Assembly (NCBI GenBank): GCA_029948255.1
Contig: JALIZF010001487.1
Span: 141,001 to 205,000 of the forward strand
Length of the DNA stretch: 64,000 nt
Reading direction: 5' to 3'
Origin: Telmatactis stephensoni
Taxonomy: Eukaryota; Cnidaria; Anthozoa; Actiniaria; Isophelliidae
Numbering within the stretch: the stretch's first letter is position 1; every line of letters begins with the position of its first letter. Position numbers and translations under genes: made by a program. Below, in pieces: positions 34,022-45,689 of the stretch. The notes beneath the pieces were generated by a model. It was not told the origin of the DNA and ran no database searches. It saw nothing but the letters and a program-made list of their open reading frames with translations.

Positions 34022-34435
34022 ATGGCGGAGTTGATGGTGGAGGAGAATATGAAGCTTTTAAATTTCGATCTTAAACAAGAACAAGAACATGCTGTGAAGT
34101 CTCTCTTTGCTGGCAAAGACGTCCTTGCGATTTTACCTACACAGTTTCGGAAAAAGCAGGATTTATCAAGCCTTCACACAGATTAAGGAAAGTGCTGTTG
34201 TCGTGGTCATTGCTCCTTTGACGAGCATCATTAAAGACCAAATTTCACATCTCAATCATTTGGGGATATCTAGTGCTGAACTTTCTGTTTTAAAAGCTGA
34301 TGAAATCAAGGATTGTAAATTTCAAATCCTCTATAGCTCTGCTGAGTTAAAGAAGAACACCAGTGAACTTCACAAGCGACTATCGTGCATTGTTGTTGAT
34401 GAGACTCACACCGTTGAAACGTGGTCGGGCAAAAG
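34022..34435 (+). pseudogene. RecQ-like superfamily 2 helicase, first exon, frameshifted
   Basis: ATG at 34,022 gives a protein starting MAELMVEENMKLLNF with a Q-motif-like helix (KQEQEHAVKSLFAGKDVLAI). The Walker A region is broken: one frame reads LPT and the other FGKSRIYQAFTQ, so one extra base sits at about 34,142. Motif Ia (VVVIAPLTSIIKDQISHL) and Walker B/DEAH-like box (IVVDETHTVETWSGKR) follow, and the exon ends at AAAAG/GTAGTG. Known role: ATP-dependent 3'-5' DNA unwinding. The rest of the helicase is absent. I recall many near-identical RecQ-like paralogues in cnidarian genomes; being inside a TIR element would explain that. Confidence 0.7.
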
Positions 34436-34514
34436 GTAGTGAACTGTAATGTTTTACTATAGCCTAAGTAACTTAAGTTTACAGTTAACTTACATATAAA
34501 TCTACGTTAAAAAC

Positions 34515-35402
34515 GGGAATCTCATTTCCCCGAGTTTGGAACCGAGTCCGAGTTGGAGTTGAGTCCGAGTTGGAGTTGAGTCCGAGTTGGAGTCCGAGTT
34601 AGGATCCGAGTTAAACCACAGGGAGCCCAAGCTTACCACCTTAAGCATTGTTCAGTACAAATTTCAAATAAATGTCAAAAATTACCTACAAATAAATTTA
34701 GAGTTGGTTTTACAGTTCAGTAAACTATAAGCAACTAGTTTACTGATTGGTGTAGCCTGCGTAGCGGCACGAGAGGGGAGGAAAATTGGCTGAAAATCGT
34801 CATGTAATCAGTGCCTAACTGACAAAGCATCCATTGCACACTTAATTACTCAAGGCAAGAGCTCTTCATATCAATTCCCTAGTACTGAAAGGTACATGCA
34901 TACACAGGCGCACCCAAAATGTGACTATTCATGAATATCAAATATAATTTCAAAATAAAGCAGTAAAAACACCCTTCTGGGCACCCTTTGGTTTCGTCGT
35001 TCAGCTATTATAATATAATATTTTTTTAATTCTTTTTAAATATAATGGGACTTTATTTACAAAACTTCTCAACTTCTAAAGATAAACTTAAGGAAATATT
35101 TACAATAAAAACAATAATGATGTTAATAATAATAATGATGATGATAATAATAAAAATGGTAATAATAATAGCTTTATTACGTTTATCTTAAGAACAGACA
35201 TACAATGGATTTAAAACAAAATAGAAAAAAATAGAAAAAATGATAAATAGATAAATAAATAACATTAATAAAAAGTTAATGAAAATAATAATCAAAAAAA
35301 TAATCTAACTCATTATTAATCTTCCCGAACATGACTCGAACCCTAACTCGGACTCTAACTCGGACTCCGACTCGATTCCAAACTCAGTGAATTGTTTCTC
35401 CC
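34515..35402. mobile_element. 888-bp nested element with 9-bp target duplication
   Basis: GTTAAAAAC at 34,506-34,514 and 35,403-35,411 flanks an insert whose ends are inverted (GGGAATCTCATTTC and GGGAGAAACAATTC, then GAGTTTGGAA(C/T)CGAGTC on both sides). The subterminal zones are runs of a 17-bp unit with GAGTCCGAGTTGG, repeated in inverse on the right. The interior includes an isolated TAGCCTGCGTAGCGGC (34,753), the same end sequence as the enclosing element, and an (AAT)n-rich zone at 35,095-35,310. It sits in the putative intron of the helicase gene. Confidence 0.65.
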
Positions 35403-35441
35403 GTTAAAAACTTATGTTTTGTATGTGTATTTTATCCGTAG

Positions 35442-35725
35442 GTCGAGAGGTCAGCCCTTTGCATTCCTTTCTCTCAGATGGCTTGAAAAGATTCTCCGAA
35501 GAACTTCTTGAAACCCTTAAATTTAGTTTGCAAATTCGACAAAAATCGTTTACACTCTCAGATCTTGGTTTTGGTCCTCTAGCTGCAGGCTTTTTAGGGG
35601 TTGAAAGCATTAATAAACTAAAGCATTACACAAATAACCATAAAAATGTCATAAAACCGTCTAATATTATGAATTTGTTTTGGTTCGGCAAAGGCGCCAG
35701 AATTACACGTGAGTTTGACAAGTAG
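35442..35725 (+). other. Possible second exon within the helicase-carrying element, unknown
   Basis: After an acceptor-like TTTTATCCGTAG (ends 35,441) one frame stays open for 94 codons to a stop at 35,723-35,725 (LHSFLSDGLKRFSEELLETL, FTLSDLGFGPLAAGFLG). It does not look like the helicase motifs expected after Walker B, so it may be a different C-terminal domain or an unrelated open frame. Confidence 0.3.
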
Positions 35726-35939
35726 TAGCTCATCTTTCACTTTCGGTCATTACTGATTGGTCAAGGAAATTTGATCCCTCGAGTGGGCAGTAACGGAAAA
35801 ACCAGGGGTTTGGCTGCAGGCTCTCCCTTCCCTCCTCTCCTCCCCAGTCCCCCTCCCCTTTCCCTCCTTCCCCCTCCCCTCCCCTCCCCTTCCCCTTCCC
35901 CCAAAGAGCCGCTATGCAGGCTAAGAAGTATGGTAAAAA

Positions 35940-36348
35940 GCCTGCTAAAAAATCCACATAAAGATGATCAGACGACTAAGACCTACTGCTAACAACTGTA
36001 ATCCTTGGAGAGAAGACTTCACTATTGATGGTCGATCGGAAGTGCTTTTGCATAAAGTCGTAAACTGAAACTCATTTGGCCACGAGGTGAGGGATGCTAA
36101 TGCTTTCACTGAAATCAAAGTTACTGATAAAAGAAAAGTCATCTATATTTTCAATAGACAGAATATGGAAGGGATCATAGTGCCAAAGAAAGACATTTGG
36201 CCAAAAAATTGGTGATGACGCGGCAAGAACTGAAATTGTTGTGTCCGAGGAACAGCCACTTACTCTGAAATTCAATAAAACTCAGGAAGTGCTCTCCATT
36301 AGCTTCCATTATGAACACTGGATTTCTAGTGGAATTGCCCAGCATTAA
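35940..36348 (+). pseudogene. Unrecognised coding remnant
   Basis: Forward reading with good amino-acid character: NPWREDFTIDGRSEVLLHKV, a stop, then GHEVRDANAFTEIKVTDKRK and NMEGIIVPKKDIWPKNW. A frameshift follows at about 36,215, then IGDDAARTEIVVSEEQPLTL to a stop at 36,346. One stop and one frameshift. No family recognised. Confidence 0.35.
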
Positions 36349-36934
36349 ATAACATTTAGACAAAAAACATTGTTCAGAGCTGTAAGCGTGCCTGGATCTG
36401 TCATATCAGTTCAGTTGAAGTAAGAGAAAATTCAGATATGAATATGATTTAATGATGTTCTTGATATGCTATGCATATTATTTTTCTTCTTCTAATATTA
36501 TGAATCTCATGTACAATGTCCAAGTAAAAAGACATCAAGTGTACAATAAATGTCATGTGTCTAATTATTAATTCCCTTCATGCAATTTTAATTTCATGAG
36601 CCATTATTAACATTCTGAGCAGGAGATTTGTTGTTTTTCAAATTAAAATTCCATGCAGGTAAAACAAATTAATCTCATGACATTTATTGAAGACTAAATG
36701 TCTGTTTAGTCAGGCAATGTTAACGGAATTGATCGTATTTATGTGAGGGCCACCATGATTAAAGTTATAATGATTCTTTCGTGTCCATACATCCATAAAA
36801 TTTATTGTTTTCCTGTATTTATTATAATGGTACTGTATTAATAACAAATTGGTTGTACAAATATTCGATAATAGAGATTTTCATTTGACCGTGAAAGATT
36901 TGTAGTAGTTGATAAGAAAAAAAAATACAACAAT
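36349..36934. other. AT-rich non-coding stretch
   Basis: Nothing recognised between a coding remnant and a HARBI1-like fragment. Confidence 0.4.
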
Positions 36935-37326
36935 GACTTTAGAGATCTTGAGCAGCATGCATTTTCACCGGCACCAGTCCTTCAGCCAATGTGTTTATAT
37001 GGAGACCCTGCTTATCCACTATGAATTCATTTGCAAGCACCATTTAGAAGATCTGCAGTGCTTCCTCTGACACCACAAATGGAGCAGTTTAATCATGCCA
37101 TGAGTCCATTAACGATATCAGTTGAGTGGCTTTTTGGAGTCATTATTTCAAGTTATTTCAAGTTTATTGACTTCAAGAGAAATATTAAGATTGGTCTCTC
37201 ATCAGTTGGCAAAATGTACATTGTATGTGCAGTTCTTAAGAAATGCATTAACATGTTTGTATGGGAATACAACTGCACAATTTTTTGACCTTGATCCACC
37301 TTCCTTACAAGATTACTTTGTATAAG
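36935..37326 (+). pseudogene. HARBI1-like transposase C-terminal fragment
   Basis: LYGDPAYPL (second catalytic D), a stop, then LTPQMEQFNHAMSPLTISVE and VEWLFGVI (catalytic E) with FKRNIKIGLSSVGKMYIVCA. After a frameshift at about 37,240 the tail reads RNALTCLYGNTTAQFFDLDP and ends PSLQDYFV. A typical C-terminus of HARBI1-like nucleases; the N-terminal half is not found. Confidence 0.65.
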
Positions 37327-37758
37327 ATAAGGAACAATGAAGCAAAATTGGACATAAAGTCAATCCCGAAAAGGTTGTTCAGTTGAAAAGATGTTTAGAG
37401 AACAACAAAGTCATTTGCATATTACATGTTTTTAAGTTTTTACAAGAATCTTCAATATCAAGTTGCAAAATCTCAATACAAGACTTATGAAAGAAGGTGG
37501 AAGACCACACATATTTAACATATTTCTGTCAAATGCTTTCAGAGATATGTACACAGAGTTATCAAAACAAAAATATTAATAATACAAGTAATGGGCTCCA
37601 TATATGAAAGTCCATTTCTAAAAAAAATTAGCTCAGGCTTTTTATAAAAGAAAACATCACTTATTTTATTTTTCAATTTTGCTTCCAATACTTTCATACA
37701 ATCATTCGTTTATAGCACTGTAATTCTTAATTAAGTATTATGTTAATTCCATTAAGTA

Positions 37759-40700
37759 ATGAATATGCGAGTGACAGGCTTCGACATGGGTGGCTGCTCT
37801 TATGTAGCTGCTCTTATTTTTGGTTTTTATGCCGTTACCCTCATACGTTCTCATACTTATGTTGGACACAACTTCAGTTTAAACCTTTTGCCTTGCTGGC
37901 AGTTGGTTTTTAGGCATCAGAATCCTCTGGTAGGCCAAGAACAGAGATCTTTTGGCTCTCACTTTGCTCCTGCGTCATGGTCTTCTGGCGTTTACATGCA
38001 AACAATAGGTTTGCCATTGTCCACACAAAAGATGTCCTTCAAACCATTTCATCGTAAATTCTCGAAATGTAGATTTAGATATTATCCTAACGATGATGCG
38101 TCCTTCAACATTGAGATTAATCCTGGCCCCCAGTCAAAACTTCTTCTTCGTTAACCTGCTTCATGCAGAATGTAAGGAGTTTAAAGGCGGTTCATGCTGT
38201 TGAAGGGTCCATTGAGAGCAAACTTGGTCTCTTGCAAGACATTGCCTACGGTTTTGACTACGATGTTATCTGCTTAACGGAAACCTGGCTTAATGATTCC
38301 ATCGAAGATCATGAAATTCTACCTACTGGGTACAACATCTATAGACAGGATCGCGTTGGCAGGACTGGAGGAGGAACTTTGACGGCTATAAGAAGTTCTT
38401 TGTCATCATCAGGGATTATTATTTCTTCAGAGTTCTCCGACTTGGAAATGACTATTGTTGAAATTACTAAATTAAAATACGATCGTAGTATTTTAATCTT
38501 GAACGCTTATCGGCCACCAAATAGTATAGATTTTGTAAACAAGCTCAGTGATTTACTGAGATCTTTGCCACTTAACAACTACTATTCTGTAATTATGATG
38601 GGGGACTATAACTTCCCAAACATACAGTGGATTGATGGATCTGGTTTTACTAATTCATCTACTGGCGAGGAACACAAGTTTACAAGTTTGTTGATGGATT
38701 ATTTTTTATTTCAACTAGTGGATCAACCAACAAGAGGAAACAATATCCTAGACCTTGTGATGACAAACAATCCAACCTATATTCATTCAGATGTTCATTG
38801 TGGTCCTCATTGGAGCAACAGTGGTCTTCCTTTGGACCATTATCCAATCATGTTTGACATTGCAGTAGACTTATGTTTAAAACCAAAGTCCTCATTGCAG
38901 CGTTTTGATTTCAAAAATGCGGATTTAACTCATTGAAAGAAGCTCTTATGTTAATTCCATTAAGTAATGGTATTGACAACATAAACACACTAGAGGACTT
39001 TGATTCCCTCTGGGACTCTTGGAATGACTTTGTGTTTGCAGCCTTGAATACATACATTCCAAAGATAAATCGCAAAAATGTCAATCGCCCTCCGTGGATT
39101 ACAAAAGAGTTAGCAAAAGAAATCAACAAAAAGAGGACGTTGTGGAGACGCGTAAAGAAAAACAAAACTTCTGTGAGTATGGAAAAATTTCGCAAGATGA
39201 GACAGCATATAAAAAACTGGATTCGTTTCGAGAGAAGGAACTATGTCAAGACCATTGCTAGTGAAATTCATACCAACTCTAAACGTTTCTGGACTTTCTT
39301 TTCGTTCAAAAATAAAAGAAAGCCAGAAAAAGTTATTTACAACAACATCTCAATCTCTGATGATAGAGCACGTGCAGAGGCTTTCAGTGGTTTTTTCAAA
39401 TCTGTTTTCAAAGATCACTCAGGATGTGAAGTAAACTTGGATGAGTCAGTGCTTCCAACTGTAAACTCACGCTTGTGTTACATTCAAGTTACTGTTGATG
39501 AAATACTTGACATTCTGAGTTCCTTGGATGTGCATAAAGCAATTGGCCCTGATAATTTACCAACGATAGTTTTGAAGGAATGTGCTCAGTCTCTAGCTCC
39601 ATCCATAACAGCTGTAATCAATTTCAGCTTAAGAGAAGGTGTGCAGTTAACTGAATGGAAAAGAGCAAATGTATCACCTATTTTCAAGAAAGGTAACAAA
39701 AGTCTTGTTGAAAACTATCGTCCAGTATCCTTACTACCGGTAATCTCTAAGGTCCTGGAGAAATGTGTCGCTTCGCGACTCATCCCTCATGCAATGGAAG
39801 TACTTTATCATAATCAACATGGTTTTCAAAAAGGGAAGTCATGCTTGAGCCAGCTTCTTGAAGTATTCCATGACGTTGGGCGTGCCTTGGATCGGGGTAT
39901 TGAGACTGATATAATATATCTGGATTTTGCGAAGGCTTTTGACTCAGTGTGTCCTGCTAAGCTTGTAACGAAGTTACAGATGTATGGTATTGGAGACCCT
40001 TTACTCACGTGGTTTTACTCTTATCTTGTTGGTAGACAACAGAGGACGGTAGTGAATGGTGCTTGTTCCACCTGGACAGACGTTGACTCTGGTGTTCCGC
40101 AAGGATCACTATTGGGACCGATATTATTCTTGTTGTTTGTGAACGATATGCCAAATGAAATTTCTAATGCGACGCTTGCCATGTTTGCAGATGACTCTAA
40201 GTGTTATCAAGTTATAGGGAAAGAGTCTGATTTTGTTAGTTTGCAGCGGGATTTGGATGCGGTTTTCGCTTGGTCCTTAATGAGTTGTATTTTCAACCTT
40301 CTAAATGCAAAAATTTACGTATATCTAGGAAACGCATAAGCCCATCTCGTACGTATAAGTTAGATGGTATTGACCTGGAGGTGGTCAAATCAGAAAAGGA
40401 TTTGGGGGTTATAGCCCATGATACCACTTGGAAAGAGCACATAGTATTAATTGTTGCTAAGGCAAATAGAATGTTGGGTTTCATCAAAAGAAATTGCGCG
40501 GGGTTGGTGGACAGCGAAGCTCTCCTGCACCTTTATTGTTCATTAGTACGCTCTCATTTATGTTACTGTTCGCAGGTATGGGCTCCCCAGTCAGTTGTTA
40601 ATCTTTTATTTTTAATTGAACATGTACAGAGGAGAGCAACGCGCTTTACTGTAGGCAAAGGCAGTAATCTATCTTATAGAGATCGCTTAGTCAAACTTAG

Positions 40701-41400
40701 ACTGCTTCCCCTTAATTACTAATTACTCTAATTGCTAGAGTATCTAGACTTAGTTTTCTTTTTCAAATGCAAGAGTGGAGAGGTCAATTTTGCTTGCCAA
40801 TTCAATAAGTATTTTTCTTTTGTACAGGGATCGACTCGTTGCGGTAGTTCAAACTTTCATCTTAAAACAAATAGTGCCCGTAGTTCTACTTTCCGGGACA
40901 ATTACTTCAACAGAATTGCTATATTGTGGAATAGTATTCCGGATTCTTTTAAGTTAGCTGATTCCCTGGGGTCCTTTAAGCGTAAGCTTAAATCGTTCTA
41001 TTTAAGTTGCTTACATAAGGTTTTTGATGGAGACAGTGTTCGCTCCTTTAAGTTAATTTGTCCTAAATGTAGAAGAGTTAAAGTTTTAGAAGCTTGTTCT
41101 TGTTAAGTGTAAAAGGGTGTCTTGTGTAATCCACGTTCTTGATCCTAATTAGTCCCCATGACCGTTTCACGTATTCTCCCCTACTCAGGACGTAGGAGTT
41201 GCACTATGTTATACACGCTTTTTAACTTTGACTTTCTAAAGATATTATTTATTATTGTTATTATTACTTTTTGTTAGGGGGAGGGATAGGGATAGGGCTG
41301 TTTTGTTTTAAAGGGGTTGGGTATGGTGGTTGAACCTTAGTAGGGGACGTCATGTCTTTTTGTTCTGCTACCTGTATGTATTCCATGTATATACAAATCC

Positions 41401-41440
<40 letters not shown>

Positions 41441-41441
41441 G
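37759..41441 (+). mobile_element. Decayed CR1/Jockey-group LINE with (AAATA)n tail
   Basis: Order: a leader with INPGPQSK (about 38,115), apurinic endonuclease, reverse transcriptase, a C-terminal domain, a 300-bp 3' UTR and a short-repeat tail AAATAAATAAATAAAT at 41,403-41,441 instead of poly-A. The 5' junction is unclear; 24 bp at 37,738-37,761 repeat a segment of the RT region exactly (38,946-38,969). Superfamily call is by RT motif style only. Confidence 0.8.
38030..41106 (+). pseudogene. LINE ORF2 (endonuclease-reverse transcriptase), frameshifted
   Basis: Endonuclease domain 38,163-38,936: NVRSL, ICLTETWL, MMGDYNFPNIQW, LDLVMTNNP and LDHYPIMF (catalytic D/H). Reverse transcriptase 38,933-40,339: NYRPVSLLPVISKVLEK, IYLDFAKAFDSV (motif A), SGVPQGSLLGPILFLLFVND (motif B) and MFADDSKCY (FADD, motif C). 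The C-terminal region continues at 40,270-40,722 and 40,732-41,106. At least four lesions: near 38,155, 38,931 (ADLTH stop), 40,290 and 40,720. Known role: target-primed reverse transcription. Not functional here. Confidence 0.85.
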
Positions 41442-42834
41442 AGTTATTAAATTCAATGTTGTTTCTTAGACTCACATAGGTTAATATAACATAATATTCT
41501 ACGTATTTAACTTAATCGATGTATTCTGATGTTTTTTCGATCACAACAACCAAAACGAAGGTGGGTCCTTTGTGTGAAACTCGACTTCAGCTAGTTTTCA
41601 ATAGTTCTCTGGTGGTAAATAGTGAAAAACATTTCAAAGACTATTGTAATGTTCTTGTTGTTGAATAACTTGATAATTTTTTTCACAATTGTGTTGCTTT
41701 ACATTCCATAAACTCAAAGAAGCAAAACAAGGATTTTATACTCACATTTTCACACAACGCCAAGTCAGCAGGTTTCACATCGCTGCCGGGGCAAAAACGT
41801 CATCAGGATTGCCTGTGCGCATGTGCAGTAAATTTTTGGGGTTTCCACCGAGGCATTCCCATTCCCATTGCGCACGCGTTGCGGGTGCTTAAAGACTCTA
41901 CTTTGTTACTCAGAAACTTGTTTCTCTTGATTCATCCAAATATATACTCAGATCAGAACCAAAATGGCAGCTCTCTCGAAGCTCGTTTCAAATCCTCGAT
42001 AATTTCATAGAAAGCATAACACAGGTATCCCATCCTCAACGTTTGTTTCTGTGCTCAGTATACAGCAGTTTCTGAATGGCTGAGCTCTTTGCATTTACAG
42101 AAATGTCTAATATCTGTTTTACATGTTAAAATAACTAAAAGTGTACCAGTACTTTTTAGTACTGCAAACATTACCAATGTCTAGTTCCAGAAATTATTTA
42201 TACCCCACCAACAAAATTATAGAGTTTGTATGTGAGAAATTTGGGAATTCTAGGTGGTTGGAGGCATTTAGCCAAACAGGTTCTTATATGTAAGGTTTAA
42301 CTATTTAATTTTTTTTTTTTTTTTACCAAAAACCAAATTTCTATCAATTCAATTTGTTTCTGTTACAGCAGTATTTCCATATTGACAGTTTTTGATGGAA
42401 AGATACATTTTATATACAGTACTGTTTCATTGATCAATTAATGTTGTTGGACTACAGGTAAGAACAGACCAGATTTTATACTATTTTCTGATAATCAACA
42501 GCAATGTCTACTCTGTAGAGGGTGCAGAGGTGAATATATACACATAACCATGAGCTGAAGGCTGATAAATGACTTATTTTTACATCGGTGAGGTTTTCAA
42601 AAATACAAATTTCATTAATGTCTAAAACAGAGAAATTTTTGTTCTTGAATTATGCCAGTTTACATGTCAGAAACATGCGCAGTAAGCCATACCAGTTCAC
42701 CAAATGCATCCCACACATGTAAAAGTGTTTAGGTCATATGCATTGGGTATCAACTTTGTATTCTGTTTCAAACTGGGTCATGTAAAGACTATTGGTTCCT
42801 TACTTGCAATTTCAATGCGAGGTGAATATCATTA
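41442..42834. other. Non-coding stretch with a solitary repeat end at 42,019
   Basis: No gene is seen. At 42,019-42,050 the sequence CACAGGTATCCCATCCTCAA closely resembles the terminus of the foldback element at 43.9-45.2 kb (CACAGGCTTACCATCCTCAA), suggesting a related, partly lost copy. Confidence 0.4.
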
Positions 42835-43175
42835 GTATGCAAGGGGAATATGCCATATTCCCCTTGCATACTGATACACTCAATTGCAGAAAGGTTGTAG
42901 TCTACATTTATACAAATATACAAATATCTAATGAGATGCAAAAGCTAAAATACTTCTAAAATCGGCATTGCTTGCTTGCAATGCTTGCCAAAATATATTT
43001 TTAGTGTTTCTAAACTCTCGCAGGTATGAAAAAACTATATTTCTGGTGTTGTAATCCCTTATTTACAAATTGCATCTCATTTATAGATATACTGAATAAA
43101 TTAGATATTTGTATTAATGTAGACTACAACCTTTCTGCAATCGAGTGCATATATTCCCCTTGTACTGAAATTAGC
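42835..43175. repeat. MITE-like inverted repeat with a perfect 18-bp hairpin at one end
   Basis: GTATGCAAGGGGAATATG and CATATTCCCCTTGCATAC flank a single base at 42,835-42,871. The same TATTCCCCTTG block returns at about 43,152. GCAGAAAGGTTGTAGTCTAC with ACAAATATCTAAT (42,882-42,935) is inverted at 43,101-43,140. Confidence 0.65.
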
Positions 43176-43911
43176 TCATTGTTCTAGCAGGGGTTATTCC
43201 ATATATTCAGCTGTGGAGAACAATGAAAACTGAACCAATGTAAAAATAAGTGATACTACATTTGTATTTATCTTGTACTGTTTGGTTTTTGGTCTATCAT
43301 AAAATTAAAAACTTTTGCTATTGATGTCCATCATAAAGAGAGTTGAATTTAGTATCTGTTTATTTTACTAATAGGTATTCAAAAGACATTTGCTATGTAG
43401 GAAAGGTGGGCTTACCAAGGAAAAGAAATTATAAGAAGTCAATCTCTAAACTAATATCAAAACATTATTTAGATGTAGAACTTTCATTCTCCCTTCCCCC
43501 TTTTCTTGTGATGAGCAACAGGCCCTTCACTCTTGAATTTTTATTTTATGCTCTTCCATACAAGGTCCTGTAAAGAAGAGTGGACCATCGAATGAATAAA
43601 AATATTCTCAAACAAACTTCATCGGTGCACACAAAAACTACGCCACGCACACAGTTCACACTTCACCACATAACTGCTTCATCCTTCTCCTTCTTCAAAA
43701 CAATTTCCTCGAATACGACAAAAATTCCCAACATTGCTAAAACACACTTTGAACTCACCTCGGCTGAGTGATTTTGAAACTTAAAATTAAGATGACGGCG
43801 AGAATTCTTCGATATTTTTGGCTTTTCACTACAACTTAGCTTCAACTGACGCTTTCCACAGACACCTTGATCCCATGACTAACCAAAACGCAAAGTATTT
43901 CGGGTAAAATC

Positions 43912-45219
43912 ACAGGCTTACCATCCTCAACGTTTGTGAATCAGGTTAGTTCCGGTTTAGAGGGTTTGGGATCCCTGCATGTGTTTGTAATTCAACCCCT
44001 TGTTTGGTAGTTGAATAGCATGAGTTTAATTTTGCCTCTGAAAAGCTTTCTTTCTCTAATCGATTCTTCGAAAGTTTGTTAGAAATAGAGATTAATAGTT
44101 ACTGAACACTTCTGGCTAGTTTTTGGGGGGATTTGAGGCGTATTTACTTAGTTTGAGGCCGTTGAGTTTTGAGCTGCATTCCCACATACAGAAGAGACAA
44201 CAAGGTAGGCAACTTCGGCGACGCGAATCATCCACCATGGCTCACAAACTACGCGAAAAATCAAACTTGCCTTCGTCAGTCGGCATTCAGCGCTCGGCAC
44301 GGCAAACTAGATACATCTAGCGACTACTGGAGCGAGTTTGAGAGAAATTGGTCACGAAGAACAGCCTGAAATACGGGCCTGAACTTCTTCAACTGTGGTA
44401 AATTTCGAATGTTCCGATGATCTGTGCTGACCTGGAGGACCAATGGAATCCCAAGAATGTGTTTAGGTGGCGAACTCGCCACTTAGCCCTCCCCTGCAGT
44501 AATACTAATAGTAATATCTCTTTTAAGATACATCAAAAGTATCAGAGATCGAAGGCTTCTCTAATAGAATTGAATAATATCTGAATTTAACTCTGAAAGA
44601 GAAAACCTCAGCTTTGATCTTCAATACTCAGATTACTGCAGGGGAGGGCTAAGTGGCAAGTTCGCCACCTAAACACATTCTTGGGATTCCATTGGTCCTC
44701 CATGTCAGCACAGATCATCGGAACATTCGAAATTTACCACAGTTGAAGAAGTTCAGGCCCGTATTTCAGGCTGTTCTTCGTGACCAATTTCTCTCAAACT
44801 CGCTCCAGTAGTCGCTAGATGTATCTAGTTTGCCGTGCCGAGCGCTGAATGCCGACTGACGAAGGCAAGTTTGATTTTTCGCGTAGTTTGTGAGCCATGG
44901 TGGATGATTCGCGTCGCCGAAGTTGCCTACCTTGTTGTCTCTTCTGTATGTGGGAACGCAGCTCAAAACTCAACGGCCTCAAACTAAGTAAATACGCCTC
45001 AAATCCCCCCAAAAACTAGCCAGAAGTGTTCAGTAACTATTAATCTCTATTTCTAACAAACTTTCGAAGAATCAATTAGAAAAACAAAGCTTTTCAGAGG
45101 CAAAATTAAACTCATGCTATTCAACTACCAAACAAGGGGTTGAATTACAACACAGGGATCCCAAACCCACTAAACCGGAACTAACCCAATTCACAAACGT
45201 TGAGGATGGTAAGCCTGTG
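43912..45219. mobile_element. 1.3-kb foldback element with about 590-bp arms
   Basis: The left arm (43,912-44,503) and right arm (44,632-45,219) are near-perfect reverse complements, separated by a 128-bp loop. The ends read (C)ACAGGCTTACCATCCTCAA. GTAAAATC flanks at 43,904-43,911 and 45,220-45,227 form a 7-8-bp target duplication, which suggests a hAT-type origin. Mirror-image frames in both arms (44,123-44,320 and 44,815-45,012) arise from the inversion and show no domain. Confidence 0.8.
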
Positions 45220-45689
45220 GTAAAATCAATAAAACAATAGAGATACAGCCTCGAAAAGTTTACTAGTCGCGTTCGGTCCTCCGGCAGGCTTTTTCCACCA
45301 TGTTGTGATGTAGCAAGGTTGTCAAAAAAGGGTACTTTTCCGGACTGTTAGTGTGATAAGGCTATGCAAGTTATATATACCTATTTCAATAAACATTGTC
45401 GGTATCAAGCCTATGCGACACACCCGAAAGGGAGTATGGGAAGAAATCCCACACGATTACTCAGATTGCTCTGACCTTAAACCCTAAAGAACTTCACTTA
45501 TTGATGCTAAAGTCAATACCAAAGTGGAAAAGAAAAGTTTTGCTACTACCTATACTCCTTTTTGGTCTAGTCGCATGGGCTTTAGGAGGCCGGCCTCTGG
45601 TACGAAAACCCTTTTTGAAGTAGGTGTATAACGATATATAAGTTTTTGCACGTGTTTTTAAAAAAACATTGAAATAGCATTATAGCACT

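Larger units (their letters stand above)
33805..35923. mobile_element. 2.1-kb TIR element carrying a RecQ-like helicase fragment
   Basis: Terminal inverted repeats of 129 and 134 bp begin TAGCCTGCGTAGCGGCTCTT (left) and TAGCCTGCATAGCGGCTCTT (right, inverted). They run through a GGGGAAGGGGAAAGGGAGGG-type polypurine tract to AACCCCTGGTTTTTCCGTTAC. A perfect 9-bp target duplication AGAAGTATG flanks them at 33,796-33,804 and 35,924-35,932. No transposase is seen, so the unit looks non-autonomous. Superfamily unknown. Confidence 0.8.

Noticed and set aside
44123..45012. Paired small proteins in mirror orientation
   Set aside because: They are the same frame in the two arms of the foldback element; no domain or codon bias supports coding.
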